Source: Candidatus Sulfopaludibacter sp. SbA3
GTDB lineage: Bacteria; Acidobacteriota; Terriglobia; 20CM-2-55-15
Reading direction: 5' to 3'
Assembly: GCA_945865815.1 (NCBI GenBank)
Contig: CAMBFR010000029.1
Coordinates: 1-37,526, forward strand
Length of the DNA stretch: 37,526 nt
This document shows, piece by piece, positions 7,225-15,780 of this stretch (position 1 is the stretch's first letter; every line of letters begins with the position of its first letter). The notes below the pieces were generated by a model that was not told the DNA's origin, ran no database searches, and was given only the letters and a program-made list of their open reading frames with translations. The position numbers and the translations under genes are program-made.

Positions 7225-9474
7225 TCAGAAATTGAACAGATTCGTCAATTTGACAATGAACGCGCGCTCCACGAACTGTTTGGTGCGTGTGTCGCGGCGC
7301 TCGTTGTAAACAAGGTAGAGATCGCTCAGCGGATGGTGAATGAAGTTGAAGCGGATGTTCGAACTCACCTGGTGCGTGTCCGCGTTGTACTGAAAGTACG
7401 CGTTGATGAACAAACGCGGTGAAAATCCGTAAAGAAGGCGGGCGCCAACGAGCGTTGTTGCAAACGAGCCATTCGTCAGGTTCACGCGGTTGTGGGTGGT
7501 GTCCAGATTGATGTTCAGACGATAGTTCGGCCGCAATCCAAGCGCGCCGCCGAACGACTTGCGGTGGCCGTCCCAGAACTCACCGAACGTCGTATTGACG
7601 TTTCCGGCGATCTTCCCACGCTGGCTGCTGTTGTATCGCACCACGTATTCGCGGTATTGGTAATCGCCCGCGGCAATCGGAAGATCCGAGTCGTGTCCCT
7701 GGCGCGTGGACCGGATCAGGAATGAGTTCAGCAAGCGGTCAAAATTCTCGTTAACAGAGAACTGGATGTTTCCGCCGTTCTGGAGCTGAGCTCCAAGATT
7801 GATCCCCTGGGTTCGCGTCTCCACTTTTCCGCTCCCGCCTTCAACGTAGTCCAGGTTGCTTGTGAAGATGAGGTTTCGGATCGTTCGACTCGTTCTCAGG
7901 CGCGGCAGCCATGAGAAGTCTCCGGAGTACTGCGTCATGTTCCGGCGGCGGATGAATCCCATCTCCGGATTGAAATTGGTCTGAACGGCGTTATATTCCG
8001 CCCCAAAGGTCAACTCGTCGTCGCGCCAGGCAGTGGCGAACTTTCTGGCCTGATTCTTGCCGGACTTGCCCGGCGAGTCACTCTTGAGAAGGAACGTGTC
8101 GAACTCCAGCCTGTCAAAGAACTGGAAGTGGGCGTCGGGACCATACACGCGGTTGTAGTCGCCAGGCGTTGTGGAATCGCGATTCGTCACGAGCGCGCCA
8201 AGCCATGAGCTTGTCGAAAAACTTCTTTTGACCCGGCCCACGAGATAGTTATTGGATGGTATCGAGCGCGTGGCATCGGTAAAGCTCTCGGTCTTCATGG
8301 CCAGAAAGCCGGTTTCGTATTGGCCGATTCTTCCCGAGACGCGAGTTCCTCCAATGATCGGGATCGGCGTTCCGCCGCTGAGACCGATGGAACGGCTGAA
8401 GAAGGGAACCAGGTTGGCGTTTCCACCGCCCTGAAAACTGCTGCCGCCGCCAAAGTTGAAAATGCCGGCGTTTTCGAGAAAGAAATCGCGCTTTTCAGGA
8501 AAGAAAAGATTGAACCGTGTGAGATTCACCTGCTGCTGATCGACTTCGACCTGCGCGAAATCGGTCCGGTACGTGGCATCGAGAGTGAGCGACGGCGTCA
8601 GGCTGTACTTCGCATCGACTCCGCCATCGTAGTCCTTCAGCGTCCGGACCTGGCTGTTCGCGCCTCGAAGCTGCGTGATTCCGGCCGTGGCGAACGGCTT
8701 GACTCTAATGTTGCGGCCCTGACGGGTGTCCTCAAATCCTTTCAACGTACCGGACTGGGAGACCCGGCTCATGCTGTATCGAATCGGAATGGGCGACCAG
8801 AAACTCTGCTCGTTTCGACGAACAATGAAACGGCTCATGTTCACTCCCCATTCCTCGGACGGAGGCTGCGAAAACCGGAGCGTCTTGAAGGGAATTACGA
8901 ACTCGGCGACCCAGCTTTCGTTCGTCGTGCTGACCTTGACGTCCCAAACACTGTCCCAGTCATTATTGAACTGGCTGTTGTTGGTGATTTGCGAGTCTCG
9001 TTTGGCGCCCGCGGGATTCGTGCCGAATTGAAATGCGGACCGGCGGTCATGCAGGCTGTCGAGGATCATGGCGACGCCGTCGGACTCCTGGGAAGTAAAG
9101 TCTTCCCTCAGGACAACGACATTGTCAGTGGGATCCGAATCATAACAAATGAAGCCGACGTAGAGATTGTCGTCATCATAGAGGAAGCGAACTTCGGTTC
9201 GTTCCGATGACGGCTCGCCCGCTCGCGGCAGCGACGTGATGAAGCCCGTTGCAGGCATGGCCTGTTGCCAGGCCGGCTCATCCAGACGCCCATCGACGGC
9301 GATTCGTTCTGTGACTCGAACGACCGATACGACCTTTTCCAGACGGATCGCTTCGTAGTCCAGTTCCACAGGAGGCGTTCCGTTGGCGTTCCCGCTTCCA
9401 CCCGGCCGCGCCTGCGGAAACGCCAACACCGCGGAAGCCATAAAGACCACGAATAGCCGCAGGACGGGGTTCAT
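7225..9474 (-). CDS. DUF5916 outer-membrane protein with CBM9-like domain
   Basis: 749 residues with a signal peptide (about 1-19, VLAFPQA). A CBM9-like beta-sandwich (about 50-230) includes IAVDGRLDEPAWQQAMPATG, VRFLYDDDNLYVGFICYDSD and DGVAMILDSLHDRR. The DUF5916 part follows as a probable beta-barrel (about 260-749), with a KRDFFLENAGIFNFGGG motif and alternating strands. The C-terminus LTNLFNF has the terminal Phe expected of outer-membrane proteins. The family is common in Bacteroidota, Gemmatimonadota and Acidobacteriota, and its substrate is unknown; carbohydrate binding is suggested only by the CBM9 similarity. The gene follows the bicupin gene on the same strand with a 58-nt gap, so cotranscription is possible but not shown. 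Confidence 0.88.
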   Translation of the reverse strand: MNPVLRLFVVFMASAVLAFPQARPGGSGNANGTPPVELDYEAIRLEKVVSVVRVTERIAVDGRLDEPAWQQAMPATGFITSLPRAGEPSSERTEVRFLYDDDNLYVGFICYDSDPTDNVVVLREDFTSQESDGVAMILDSLHDRRSAFQFGTNPAGAKRDSQITNNSQFNNDWDSVWDVKVSTTNESWVAEFVIPFKTLRFSQPPSEEWGVNMSRFIVRRNEQSFWSPIPIRYSMSRVSQSGTLKGFEDTRQGRNIRVKPFATAGITQLRGANSQVRTLKDYDGGVDAKYSLTPSLTLDATYRTDFAQVEVDQQQVNLTRFNLFFPEKRDFFLENAGIFNFGGGSSFQGGGNANLVPFFSRSIGLSGGTPIPIIGGTRVSGRIGQYETGFLAMKTESFTDATRSIPSNNYLVGRVKRSFSTSSWLGALVTNRDSTTPGDYNRVYGPDAHFQFFDRLEFDTFLLKSDSPGKSGKNQARKFATAWRDDELTFGAEYNAVQTNFNPEMGFIRRRNMTQYSGDFSWLPRLRTSRTIRNLIFTSNLDYVEGGSGKVETRTQGINLGAQLQNGGNIQFSVNENFDRLLNSFLIRSTRQGHDSDLPIAAGDYQYREYVVRYNSSQRGKIAGNVNTTFGEFWDGHRKSFGGALGLRPNYRLNINLDTTHNRVNLTNGSFATTLVGARLLYGFSPRLFINAYFQYNADTHQVSSNIRFNFIHHPLSDLYLVYNERRDTRTKQFVERAFIVKLTNLFNF

Positions 9475-9532
9475 GTGCTGCGTATGCTATCAAACGCCTG
9501 TATCGGAGCGCCAAACCATTGAAGTGCGGCGC

Positions 9533-10225
9533 TCAGCGAGCTTCGATCTCAACTGCGTGCGCCTCTGCAGTTCCTCGAGCGGTAAACCGGTGGGACTCGC
9601 CGGGAGGAATCAGGACCCATTGGCCCGGCTTATCCAGGACTCTTTGCGCGCCTTCATCACGCGCTGCCGTTTCACCGGCGACTAATACCACAATGGTTGG
9701 TGTGGTGTGGCTATGGGCGGGCAGGCTTGCGCCGGCTGCAACATGTACGTCGTAAACTCGAAATGCGCGTGTCTGGTTGAGTAATTTCGCGCCACCGCCA
9801 GATATCGGAGCAGGGTCGGACCAGCCGCTTTTCCGCAGGTTCTCGACGGCGATCAGGCGATAGAGACTGTTTCCGAGGTTCTGCAGCGTGTGGCTGTCGG
9901 GTTTTCCGGAATACTCCGTTATGTTGGGCTCGCCCACGAGACGGGTCCGCGGGGCGCCCCATTCCGCACCCTTGGGCCGAGTTCTCGTTTGTGGACAGCT
10001 GATGCAGACAGTAGCGATATCGTTCAGATGGGAGTGTTCCAGAGTGGTATCGCCGGCCGTTACATTGACGTCCAGTACACGGAGCGCCTCGTTTGCGAAT
10101 ACGAGCCGGTGCCGCGGTTCCTGTTCAACCGGCACCTGGGCAGCTCCGATTGAAGACAAACCGGCTACGAACAAACATAGGAAGGCCAGACGGTTCAGAC
10201 ATTCAAAGAATTTCTTGCTTCTCAT
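9533..10225 (-). CDS. Exported bicupin-like protein
   Basis: About 230 residues. The start is taken at the ATG at 10225 because GAAGGTG precedes it at good spacing; a GTG at 10240 is in frame. A signal peptide (FLCLFVAGLSSIGAAQ) is followed by two cupin-like halves. The N-terminal one has LRVLDVNVTAGDTTLEHSH, and the C-terminal one has YDVHVAAGASLPAHSH and PGQWVLIPPGESHRF. The paired HxH and downstream His suggest a metal site in the C-terminal cupin; the N-terminal half retains EHSH only. Probably periplasmic. No substrate can be deduced. It lies 77 nt downstream of ssb, with a terminator-like hairpin between them. Confidence 0.78.
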   Translation of the reverse strand: MRSKKFFECLNRLAFLCLFVAGLSSIGAAQVPVEQEPRHRLVFANEALRVLDVNVTAGDTTLEHSHLNDIATVCISCPQTRTRPKGAEWGAPRTRLVGEPNITEYSGKPDSHTLQNLGNSLYRLIAVENLRKSGWSDPAPISGGGAKLLNQTRAFRVYDVHVAAGASLPAHSHTTPTIVVLVAGETAARDEGAQRVLDKPGQWVLIPPGESHRFTARGTAEAHAVEIEAR

Positions 10226-10266
10226 ATGGGTCACCTTCACCGGGAATACGAAGCGTGAAGAGGAAA

Positions 10267-10287
10267 GGCGCGGTCATACGCCGCGCC
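10267..10287 (-). terminator. Hairpin downstream of ssb
   Basis: On the minus strand GGCGCGG, a 7-nt loop and CCGCGCC form a 7-bp GC stem, 15 nt after the ssb stop and followed by TTTCCT. This fits a weak intrinsic terminator that would end the tol-pal/ssb transcript before the bicupin gene. The T-run is short and broken. Confidence 0.4.
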
Positions 10288-10302
10288 CGCCGAAGAAGTT
10301 GG

Positions 10303-10740
10303 TCAGAAGGGGATATCGTCGTCGGTGATCGTGCCTCCGCCCGCAACGGGAGCTGCTTCTGCCGTGGCCGTGCGGCGCGGGCCGGAACCTGCGCCCTCGC
10401 CGGCGCCACCGCCCAGTAAAACCATATCGCGAGCGCGAACCTCCGTGGTCTTGCGCTTGTTTCCGTCCTGGTCGTCCCACTCGCGCGTTTGCAGGCTTCC
10501 TTCGATGTAGACCAGACGCCCCTTTGTCAGGTACTGGTTGCAGATTTCGGCCAGCCGGTCCCAAACGACAATGCTATGCCATTCGGTCCGTTCCTGGCGT
10601 TCACCGGAGCCTTTATCGGTCCATGAATCATCCGTTGCCATCGAGAAGCGGCAAAACGGAGTGCCGGTGGCGGTGTATTTCATTTCCGGGTCCCGGCCAA
10701 GCCGTCCGACCAGGATGACTTTATTAACTGACTTTCCCAT
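10303..10740 (-). CDS. ssb: Single-stranded DNA-binding protein
   Basis: 145 residues. The N-terminal OB fold (1-110) carries the SSB signature [38 protein letters not shown] and [18 protein letters not shown] short Gly/Ala-rich linker leads to the acidic tail DDDIPF, the conserved peptide through which SSB recruits replication and repair partners. All elements are present and the length is slightly shorter than the E. coli protein. The gene lies 31 nt downstream of cpoB on the same strand, so it may be the last gene of the tol-pal transcript. Confidence 0.97.
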   Translation of the reverse strand: MGKSVNKVILVGRLGRDPEMKYTATGTPFCRFSMATDDSWTDKGSGERQERTEWHSIVVWDRLAEICNQYLTKGRLVYIEGSLQTREWDDQDGNKRKTTEVRARDMVLLGGGAGEGAGSGPRRTATAEAAPVAGGGTITDDDIPF

Positions 10741-10771
10741 GTGGTCCTCGGTCTTTCTTTAGTCTTTGCCG

Positions 10772-11575
10772 TTATCGCCGAGCCGGTGGAGCGCTGAGCT
10801 CACGCACCTTCTGGGTCGAATTTGTGGCTTCGATCGTGTTCGGAAAATCAGTGACAATTTTCCTGAAAACCGCGAGTGCTTCCGGGCGTTGGTTCAATTC
10901 GGCGTGGGCAAGACCTTTCTTGTAAAGGGCAGCCCTAGTTTTATCGTTTGGTGGATAGTTCTGCAAGAACATATCGTACTCAACCAGAGCCTGGTCGAAT
11001 TTCTTCTGGTTGTAGTACGCATCGCCGATGGATAAGCGCGCCTCGAACGCCAACGGATCGGCTGGAAACTTCGCCAGAAGCTCCTGGAAGCCTCCGATGG
11101 CCAGATCGTAGTTACCGACGAGATAGTCGGTCATGGCTGTTCGCCGCAGGTCCTCCACCGTGGCCAGCGGCTCGGAGGTCACTTTCATTGCAGTAATCTG
11201 CTGGGAGACGGAACTAAGCTGGCCCCGCACGGCGGTGAAGCCCTCGGCGAGCGCGTCGACATCCTTGTCAACGTTGCTTACGGCGACGCGCAGTTCCGCC
11301 GCCGTCTTGTCATTGGCGTCCTTCACACTATCGATGGCCTGGTTGATCCTCTGGAGATTTGCGGAAAGTCCATTCACCTGATCGACCACTTTCTCCAGCA
11401 GTCCCTGCATCACGGCATTTTTCGAGTCCAGAGTGCTCTGTAGCTGGTTCATCTGTTGCGAAAGCCGGATCATGTCGGCCTGAAGCTGCAATATCTCTCG
11501 ATTCTGTGGATAGGCCGGCCCTGCCGCGAGCAGGATAAGCATGCCGGCCACTACGAGTCGGATCGATATATTCAA
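10772..11575 (-). CDS. cpoB: Tol-Pal system protein CpoB (YbgF)
   Basis: About 267 residues, periplasmic. The TTG at 11575 is preferred: GGAGGC sits just upstream, it lies 26 nt after the pal stop, and it places the signal peptide (NISIRLVVAGMLILLAAGPA) at the N-terminus. Longer in-frame starts would overlap pal. After cleavage near AYPQ comes a Gln/Leu-rich coiled coil (about 25-140), then TPR-like repeats (about 150-260; LVGNYDLAIGGFQELLAKFP, AYYNQKKFDQALVEYDMFL). Known homologues bind TolA and link outer-membrane constriction to septal peptidoglycan synthesis. The position directly after pal is the usual one. Confidence 0.9.
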   Translation of the reverse strand: MNISIRLVVAGMLILLAAGPAYPQNREILQLQADMIRLSQQMNQLQSTLDSKNAVMQGLLEKVVDQVNGLSANLQRINQAIDSVKDANDKTAAELRVAVSNVDKDVDALAEGFTAVRGQLSSVSQQITAMKVTSEPLATVEDLRRTAMTDYLVGNYDLAIGGFQELLAKFPADPLAFEARLSIGDAYYNQKKFDQALVEYDMFLQNYPPNDKTRAALYKKGLAHAELNQRPEALAVFRKIVTDFPNTIEATNSTQKVRELSAPPARR

Positions 11576-11601
11576 TGGTCTGCCTCCCAGCAAAAGTGGT
11601 C

Positions 11602-12369
11602 TTAGGGATTTAGAACAAAAGCCCCTCTGCGATTCCTCGAATAGCAGTCTTCGTTCATATCCCGGCATTCCGGCCGTTCCTCGCCGTACGTGATCACGTT
11701 GATGCGACCCTCGGCAATGCCTTGTGAGATCAGGAACTGCTTGACCGCGTTGGCGCGGCGGTCGCCCAGGCCCAGGTTGTATTCCTGGCTGCCACGCTCG
11801 TCGGCGTGCCCTTCGACAGTGATTCTTACAGCGCCTTGCTGCCGCAGAAAATTCGCGTTGCCCTGCAGCCGGCCGACCTGATCGGGACGAATGTCGGACT
11901 TGTCGTAATCAAACAGAACGTTTTGAACGTTCTGCCGGAACAGATCGGCAATCGAGGGCGCGGGCGGCGCCGGTCTGGGCGGAGCAGCGGCTGGCGGTGG
12001 CGGAGGAACATTGACCGTTATGCGAACAGTGTCCGTCGCGGTGCCGCCGGGGCCGGTCGCGGTGGCCGTGTAGGTAACCGAGGAGACGGGCGTAACCTGC
12101 CGGTTTCCGTTTCCGGGAACATTGCCGATGCCGGGTTCAATAGCGACGTTGGCGGCATTGGTTGCCTGCCAGGTCAAAGTCGTTCCTTGTCCACGCTGAA
12201 CGGTTTCCGGCGCCGCGCTCAGAGTCATTGTCGGAGCCGGCGGCGGTGGCGGCGCTGGCGCCGGCGGTGGCGGTGGCGGTGGCGGGGCAGCCACGGGTTT
12301 TCGGCAAGAGACCGTTACCAACAACAATACGATTAGCAATGTGATTAGCCGTGAATTTGCTTTGATCAC
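11602..12369 (-). CDS. pal: Peptidoglycan-associated lipoprotein with extra Ig-like domain
   Basis: 255 residues from the GTG at 12369, chosen because AGGAGG lies 8 nt upstream; a TTG two codons earlier would be too close. A lipoprotein signal ends in the lipobox VTVSC. It is followed by a Pro-rich linker and an unusual beta-rich domain (about 47-125; TMTLSAAPETVQRGQGTTL to TATDTVRITV) resembling bacterial Ig/PKD folds, then a second Pro/Ala linker. The OmpA-like peptidoglycan-binding domain (about 145-255) has VLFDYDKSDIRPDQ, VEGHADERGSQEYN and LGDRRANAVKQFL. Pal tethers the outer membrane to peptidoglycan and binds TolB, encoded just upstream. The added domain makes it much longer than the roughly 170-residue classical Pal. 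Confidence 0.94.
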   Translation of the reverse strand: MIKANSRLITLLIVLLLVTVSCRKPVAAPPPPPPPPAPAPPPPPAPTMTLSAAPETVQRGQGTTLTWQATNAANVAIEPGIGNVPGNGNRQVTPVSSVTYTATATGPGGTATDTVRITVNVPPPPPAAAPPRPAPPAPSIADLFRQNVQNVLFDYDKSDIRPDQVGRLQGNANFLRQQGAVRITVEGHADERGSQEYNLGLGDRRANAVKQFLISQGIAEGRINVITYGEERPECRDMNEDCYSRNRRGAFVLNP

Positions 12370-12402
12370 CGTCAAAACCTCCTGAAGAATTGAACCGGAT
12401 TC

Positions 12403-13746
12403 TTATTTTCCAATATATCCGGACCAGGCCGGACTTTCATTTTTACCGCTTCTTGTAAGCTGACGAATCTTGGTGCCATCCGCCAACATCGAGTAAATCT
12501 GACGCGTGCCATTGCGGCTGGACTCAAATGCGAGATGCAGGCCATCCGGCGCCCATGTCGGCCTCTCATTATCGCCTGCGTCTTTGGTCAACTGCACGAT
12601 CGTTCCAGTCGACAAATTGTACAAATACAGGTCAAACGGCAGTCCCCGCTTTTGCCATGCAAATGCGATGTTCTGGCCATCGGGCGACCATGCCGGGTTT
12701 TGCGCGCTTCCGCCATCCTGAATAATACGGCGAACGTCGGTTCCTTCGGCATCCATAATATATATCTGCGGCGTGCCGCTGCGGTCGGACACAAAGGCTA
12801 ACTCCCGGCCCGTCCGCGGATTCCAGACCGGGGAAATGTCGACACCCCGGGATTGGGTCACCCGGCGTGAATTCCTTCCATTCCAGTCGGCAACATAGAT
12901 TTCCGGGCCATCATTGCTGTCGCGGCTGCTGGCAAAAGCGATTCGTCCACCATCCGGAGACCACGAGGGAGTGGTGGTCAGGCCGGCGGATCGCTGGAAA
13001 GGCAGTTCGCCATGGTCGATGCGCGAAATAATTTCGATATCGGGATTATTCCGGCGGTAGCTGGTAAAGGCGAGTTTTTCGCCATCGGGCGACCATGCGG
13101 GTGTCAGTACGATCGTCCGGTGCGCCGTGAGGGGGTAGGCGTTATTGCCGTCATAATCCATCACGTATAGTTCTTTGTTGCCGCTATTCGTCCGGTCCGT
13201 CACAAACGCAAGCTTTGTCTGCGAAACACCCCGGATTCCGCCGCCGATCCGCTGAATGATTTCGTCGGCCAACTGATGCGCGACAAGGCGCGCGAGTTCT
13301 TCCGTGTCGGGTCCCGCAAATCGTGTCCCGAACACCTCGCGGCTTTGTGGGTTCTTCAGATCCCATAACCGCGCTTCGACGACAAATGTTCCGCCCCCGG
13401 TCCGCGAGTTTCCGAACGTGATGAATTGCGCGTCAACGGCGGGAGTAATCCACTCGTCCGGAATGACCTGGGCCGGCGCGGAAAACTGGCCCAGCGGATA
13501 GAAGCTGCGGCTGACCAGCGTGACGACACCGGAATAATCGAGATCGTCCCAGAGCACCTGGTTGAAGATTCGCGTGAGTTCCACGCTCTTCGCATCCTGC
13601 GCCGCGGGTTGAAACTCGGGGACCGCAAGTTTGACGCCTACAACACCGGTGCGAGTTCCAGTCTGTATCTGAGGCTCCTGGGACTGCACCGCGAGCGGCG
13701 CCAGCAGCAGAACCAAGAGAGCCAGACTCGACAGTATTTTTCTCAT
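12403..13746 (-). CDS. tolB: Tol-Pal translocation protein TolB
   Basis: 447 residues with a signal peptide (about 1-22, LVLLLAPLAVQSQ). The N-terminal TolB domain (about 30-170) includes NQVLWDDLDYSGVV and ELARLVAHQLADEIIQRIGG. It is followed by a six-bladed PD40/WD40-like propeller whose blades carry the recurring TPAWSPDGEKLAFTS / NPAWSPDGQNIAFAW pattern. The periplasmic propeller is known to bind Pal and colicins. The ATG overlaps the tolA stop as ATGA (13743-13746), indicating coupled translation, and pal starts 33 nt after its stop. Confidence 0.96.
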   Translation of the reverse strand: MRKILSSLALLVLLLAPLAVQSQEPQIQTGTRTGVVGVKLAVPEFQPAAQDAKSVELTRIFNQVLWDDLDYSGVVTLVSRSFYPLGQFSAPAQVIPDEWITPAVDAQFITFGNSRTGGGTFVVEARLWDLKNPQSREVFGTRFAGPDTEELARLVAHQLADEIIQRIGGGIRGVSQTKLAFVTDRTNSGNKELYVMDYDGNNAYPLTAHRTIVLTPAWSPDGEKLAFTSYRRNNPDIEIISRIDHGELPFQRSAGLTTTPSWSPDGGRIAFASSRDSNDGPEIYVADWNGRNSRRVTQSRGVDISPVWNPRTGRELAFVSDRSGTPQIYIMDAEGTDVRRIIQDGGSAQNPAWSPDGQNIAFAWQKRGLPFDLYLYNLSTGTIVQLTKDAGDNERPTWAPDGLHLAFESSRNGTRQIYSMLADGTKIRQLTRSGKNESPAWSGYIGK

Positions 13747-14537
13747 CGTACGTACTCGAAATAGAAGCTGACTGTAATGTTGGATCCGCGAAAATCGCCC
13801 GGCAATGCCGGCAACGGATTCGACGCAAGAATTGCGCGCAAGGCGGAGCGATCCAAAGAGGGAATTCCGCTCGATTGCTTCACTTCGGCCGCTGAAACCG
13901 ACCCGTCGCGTCCTATTACAAATGTCAGGTAGACGCGGGGAGCAGTCCGGATTCCGCTATCCACCAGCGACTGCAGCCAGTTTTGCGAAATCCTCCGCGT
14001 AATGGCCTGCACATACCAGCCGTAACGTTCGCCAAATGCGCCATCGCCGAAACCGACGCCGAGCGAGCCCGCCCCGGCCTGAAACTGTCCATAACTCAGC
14101 GCTGGGCGGCCACCCTGGCCAAACGGAATGGCATTGTCGGGAGCGGGCGGCGCCTCGACAGGAGCCGGCTGCCGCGGCGGCGGAGGAGTCCGGGCCGGCC
14201 TTGGCGGCGCCGTGGTCTTGACAGGAGCCGTCGTTTCCGGAATAGGCTCGGCATCCTCAGGCGGAGGTGGCGGCGGCGCCGTCTCCGTATTGTAAAAACC
14301 GGCGGATGGATTTGCCGGCGCATCTGGCTGAACCACTGCTGGTGCAGGAAGGTTAATCCCCGACATGCTTCCGGTGATGCTCACGCCGATAGCATCACCG
14401 CTGGATGTCTCGGTTCCCCAGGAACCACCCTGAACAGGAAACAAAGATGGCGAAAAGACAAGCAACGTAAGCAGGGCAATGTGAAACACGACCGACATCG
14501 TGAGAAAACGGTCGAATTTTTCGCCGTTACGTTTCAT
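13743..14537 (-). CDS. tolA: TolA/TonB-family energy-transducing protein
   Basis: About 264 residues from the ATG at 14537, which lies 7 nt after the tolR stop with AAGGAG overlapping that stop. A short cytoplasmic N-terminus is followed by one membrane helix (about 11-30, LTMSVVFHIALLTLLVF). A long Pro-rich periplasmic stretch (about 65-150; APPPPPPEDAEPIPET) comes next, and then a TonB-like C-terminal domain (about 175-264) with TAPRVYLTFVIGRDGSVSAA and SSGIPSLDRSALRAIL. In the Tol system this protein spans the periplasm and pulls on Pal/TolB using force from TolQ-TolR. The C-terminal domain is TonB-like rather than enterobacterial TolA-like, so tolA is assigned from operon position. Confidence 0.88.
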   Translation of the reverse strand: MKRNGEKFDRFLTMSVVFHIALLTLLVFSPSLFPVQGGSWGTETSSGDAIGVSITGSMSGINLPAPAVVQPDAPANPSAGFYNTETAPPPPPPEDAEPIPETTAPVKTTAPPRPARTPPPPRQPAPVEAPPAPDNAIPFGQGGRPALSYGQFQAGAGSLGVGFGDGAFGERYGWYVQAITRRISQNWLQSLVDSGIRTAPRVYLTFVIGRDGSVSAAEVKQSSGIPSLDRSALRAILASNPLPALPGDFRGSNITVSFYFEYVR

Positions 14538-14544
14538 CTTCTCC

Positions 14545-14970
14545 TTAGCGTCTGCGTGGCTGTTCCAGCGGTTGTGTAACCACGCTGATGTTCTGGATAC
14601 CGGCAAGCTTCAGGCTGTCCATCACTGCGGCAATCGTCCCAAACGGCACCGATTGATCGGCGCGCAGATAAATACTCTGACGGGATGGATCCAGAAGCTG
14701 CTCACGGATTTTCTGTCCGAGTTCATTTACATTGACCGCGGTGTTCTGCAGGTACAGCTTCTGCTCCCGGTCGATCGAAACCACAAGCTTCTCTTCGGCG
14801 ATCTCGCGAACAACCTGGGTCCTGGGAACATCGACTTCGATACCGGATTGTATGACCGGGGCCGTTATCATGAAGATAACGAGCAGCACCAGCATGATAT
14901 CGATGAACGGGATCATGTTGATCTCCGCCAGTGTCGTCTGCGTTTTGCCGTCCCGGGTTGTTATCGCCAT
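14545..14970 (-). CDS. tolR: TolR, ExbD/TolR-family proton-channel protein
   Basis: 141 residues. The single N-terminal membrane helix (about 18-40, MIPFIDIMLVLLVIFMITAP) contains the conserved Asp that takes part in proton flow. The periplasmic ExbD-like domain follows (SGIEVDVPRTQ, IYLRADQSVPFGTIAAVMD). The ATG overlaps the tolQ stop as TAATG (14968-14972). With TolQ it forms the inner-membrane motor of the Tol-Pal system. Confidence 0.95.
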   Translation of the reverse strand: MAITTRDGKTQTTLAEINMIPFIDIMLVLLVIFMITAPVIQSGIEVDVPRTQVVREIAEEKLVVSIDREQKLYLQNTAVNVNELGQKIREQLLDPSRQSIYLRADQSVPFGTIAAVMDSLKLAGIQNISVVTQPLEQPRRR

Positions 14971-15653
14971 TAAATGCCATCCCTTTCCGCATTCGCAAGC
15001 ATCTCGACCTGCAAATCGTCGAGTTCGCCTCCGAGGTTACGCAACTGGTAGACGAAGTGGTTGTATGCGATGACTGCGGGAATCGCCGCGAAAAGGCCGA
15101 ATGCGGTGGCAATGAGGGCTTCGGCGATTCCGGGAGCTACCGCGCGCAGCGTCGCCACGTTCGTTGTTGCCAGGCCGGTAAATGATCTCATGACGCCCCA
15201 CACGGTACCCAGCAATCCGACGAATGGCGTGACCGAAGCCGTCGTCGCCAGAAATGTCATCCGGCTCTCAAGCAATGTGAGCTGGGCGGCGGAAGCCCGA
15301 GTCAGGGCGCGCTGAAGTGTGGCGACGCTTATCGAGGCGGTTTTCAGGGCGAGCGAACCTTGTCCGGCCGACCGGCTCTGTCCGGGCCGCAGCAGATCAG
15401 CTCCGGCATTGAAAACCGGAACCAGAGGAGTGAACCGAAGGGTTTCGCAGGCCGTCGCGATTTCCGACAGGCTCTGGCCCTTGCGAAAAATCTTCCAGAA
15501 CAATTCCGACTCCTGGCGAACTTTTTTGAAATGCATCACTTTGGACAGGATGATTCCCCACGACCAGACAGAAAACACCAGCAGCACAAGGAGAATCAAC
15601 CGGTTCACGGGACCGGTGTTGCGGAGCAACTCGATCAAATTGATGTCATTCAA
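14970..15653 (-). CDS. tolQ: TolQ, MotA/TolQ/ExbB-family proton-channel protein
   Basis: 227 residues with three membrane helices: about 15-37 (NRLILLVLLVFSVWSWGIIL), about 135-155 (TFLATTASVTPFVGLLGTVW) and about 168-195 (ALIATAFGLFAAIPAVIAYN). The family's TPFVGLLGTVWGVMRSF signature is intact. A cytoplasmic loop of about 95 residues lies between the first two helices, as expected. Gene order tolQ-tolR-tolA-tolB-pal-cpoB with two overlapping junctions supports the assignment to the cell-envelope constriction machine rather than to iron uptake. AAGAGGAT lies in the Shine-Dalgarno region. Upstream is a structured leader (15671-15728) and the divergent recN gene. Confidence 0.95.
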   Translation of the reverse strand: MNDINLIELLRNTGPVNRLILLVLLVFSVWSWGIILSKVMHFKKVRQESELFWKIFRKGQSLSEIATACETLRFTPLVPVFNAGADLLRPGQSRSAGQGSLALKTASISVATLQRALTRASAAQLTLLESRMTFLATTASVTPFVGLLGTVWGVMRSFTGLATTNVATLRAVAPGIAEALIATAFGLFAAIPAVIAYNHFVYQLRNLGGELDDLQVEMLANAERDGI

Positions 15654-15670
15654 TTGTCTATCCTCTTATT

Positions 15671-15728
15671 CCTTGATGGCTGCGCCCTATCGGGCTTGCA
15701 TTCGCAGCCGCTCATGAAACGATCAAGG
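15671..15728 (-). promoter_or_regulatory. Nested inverted repeats in the tolQ leader
   Basis: In the transcript direction of tolQ, CCTTGAT pairs with ATCAAGG (15722-15728 with 15671-15677). Inside it GGCTGCG pairs with CGCAGCC (15703-15709 with 15678-15684). An inner GCCC/GGGC hairpin closes on GATA. The fold ends 17 nt before the tolQ ATG, next to the Shine-Dalgarno. It could be an mRNA structure that modulates tolQ translation, or a promoter-region operator for the divergent tolQ/recN pair. Confidence 0.4.
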
Positions 15729-15780
15729 TACCCTCTTCATCATTGAAAGATCAACCCCGATGGCTTATAACCGCTCGGGT

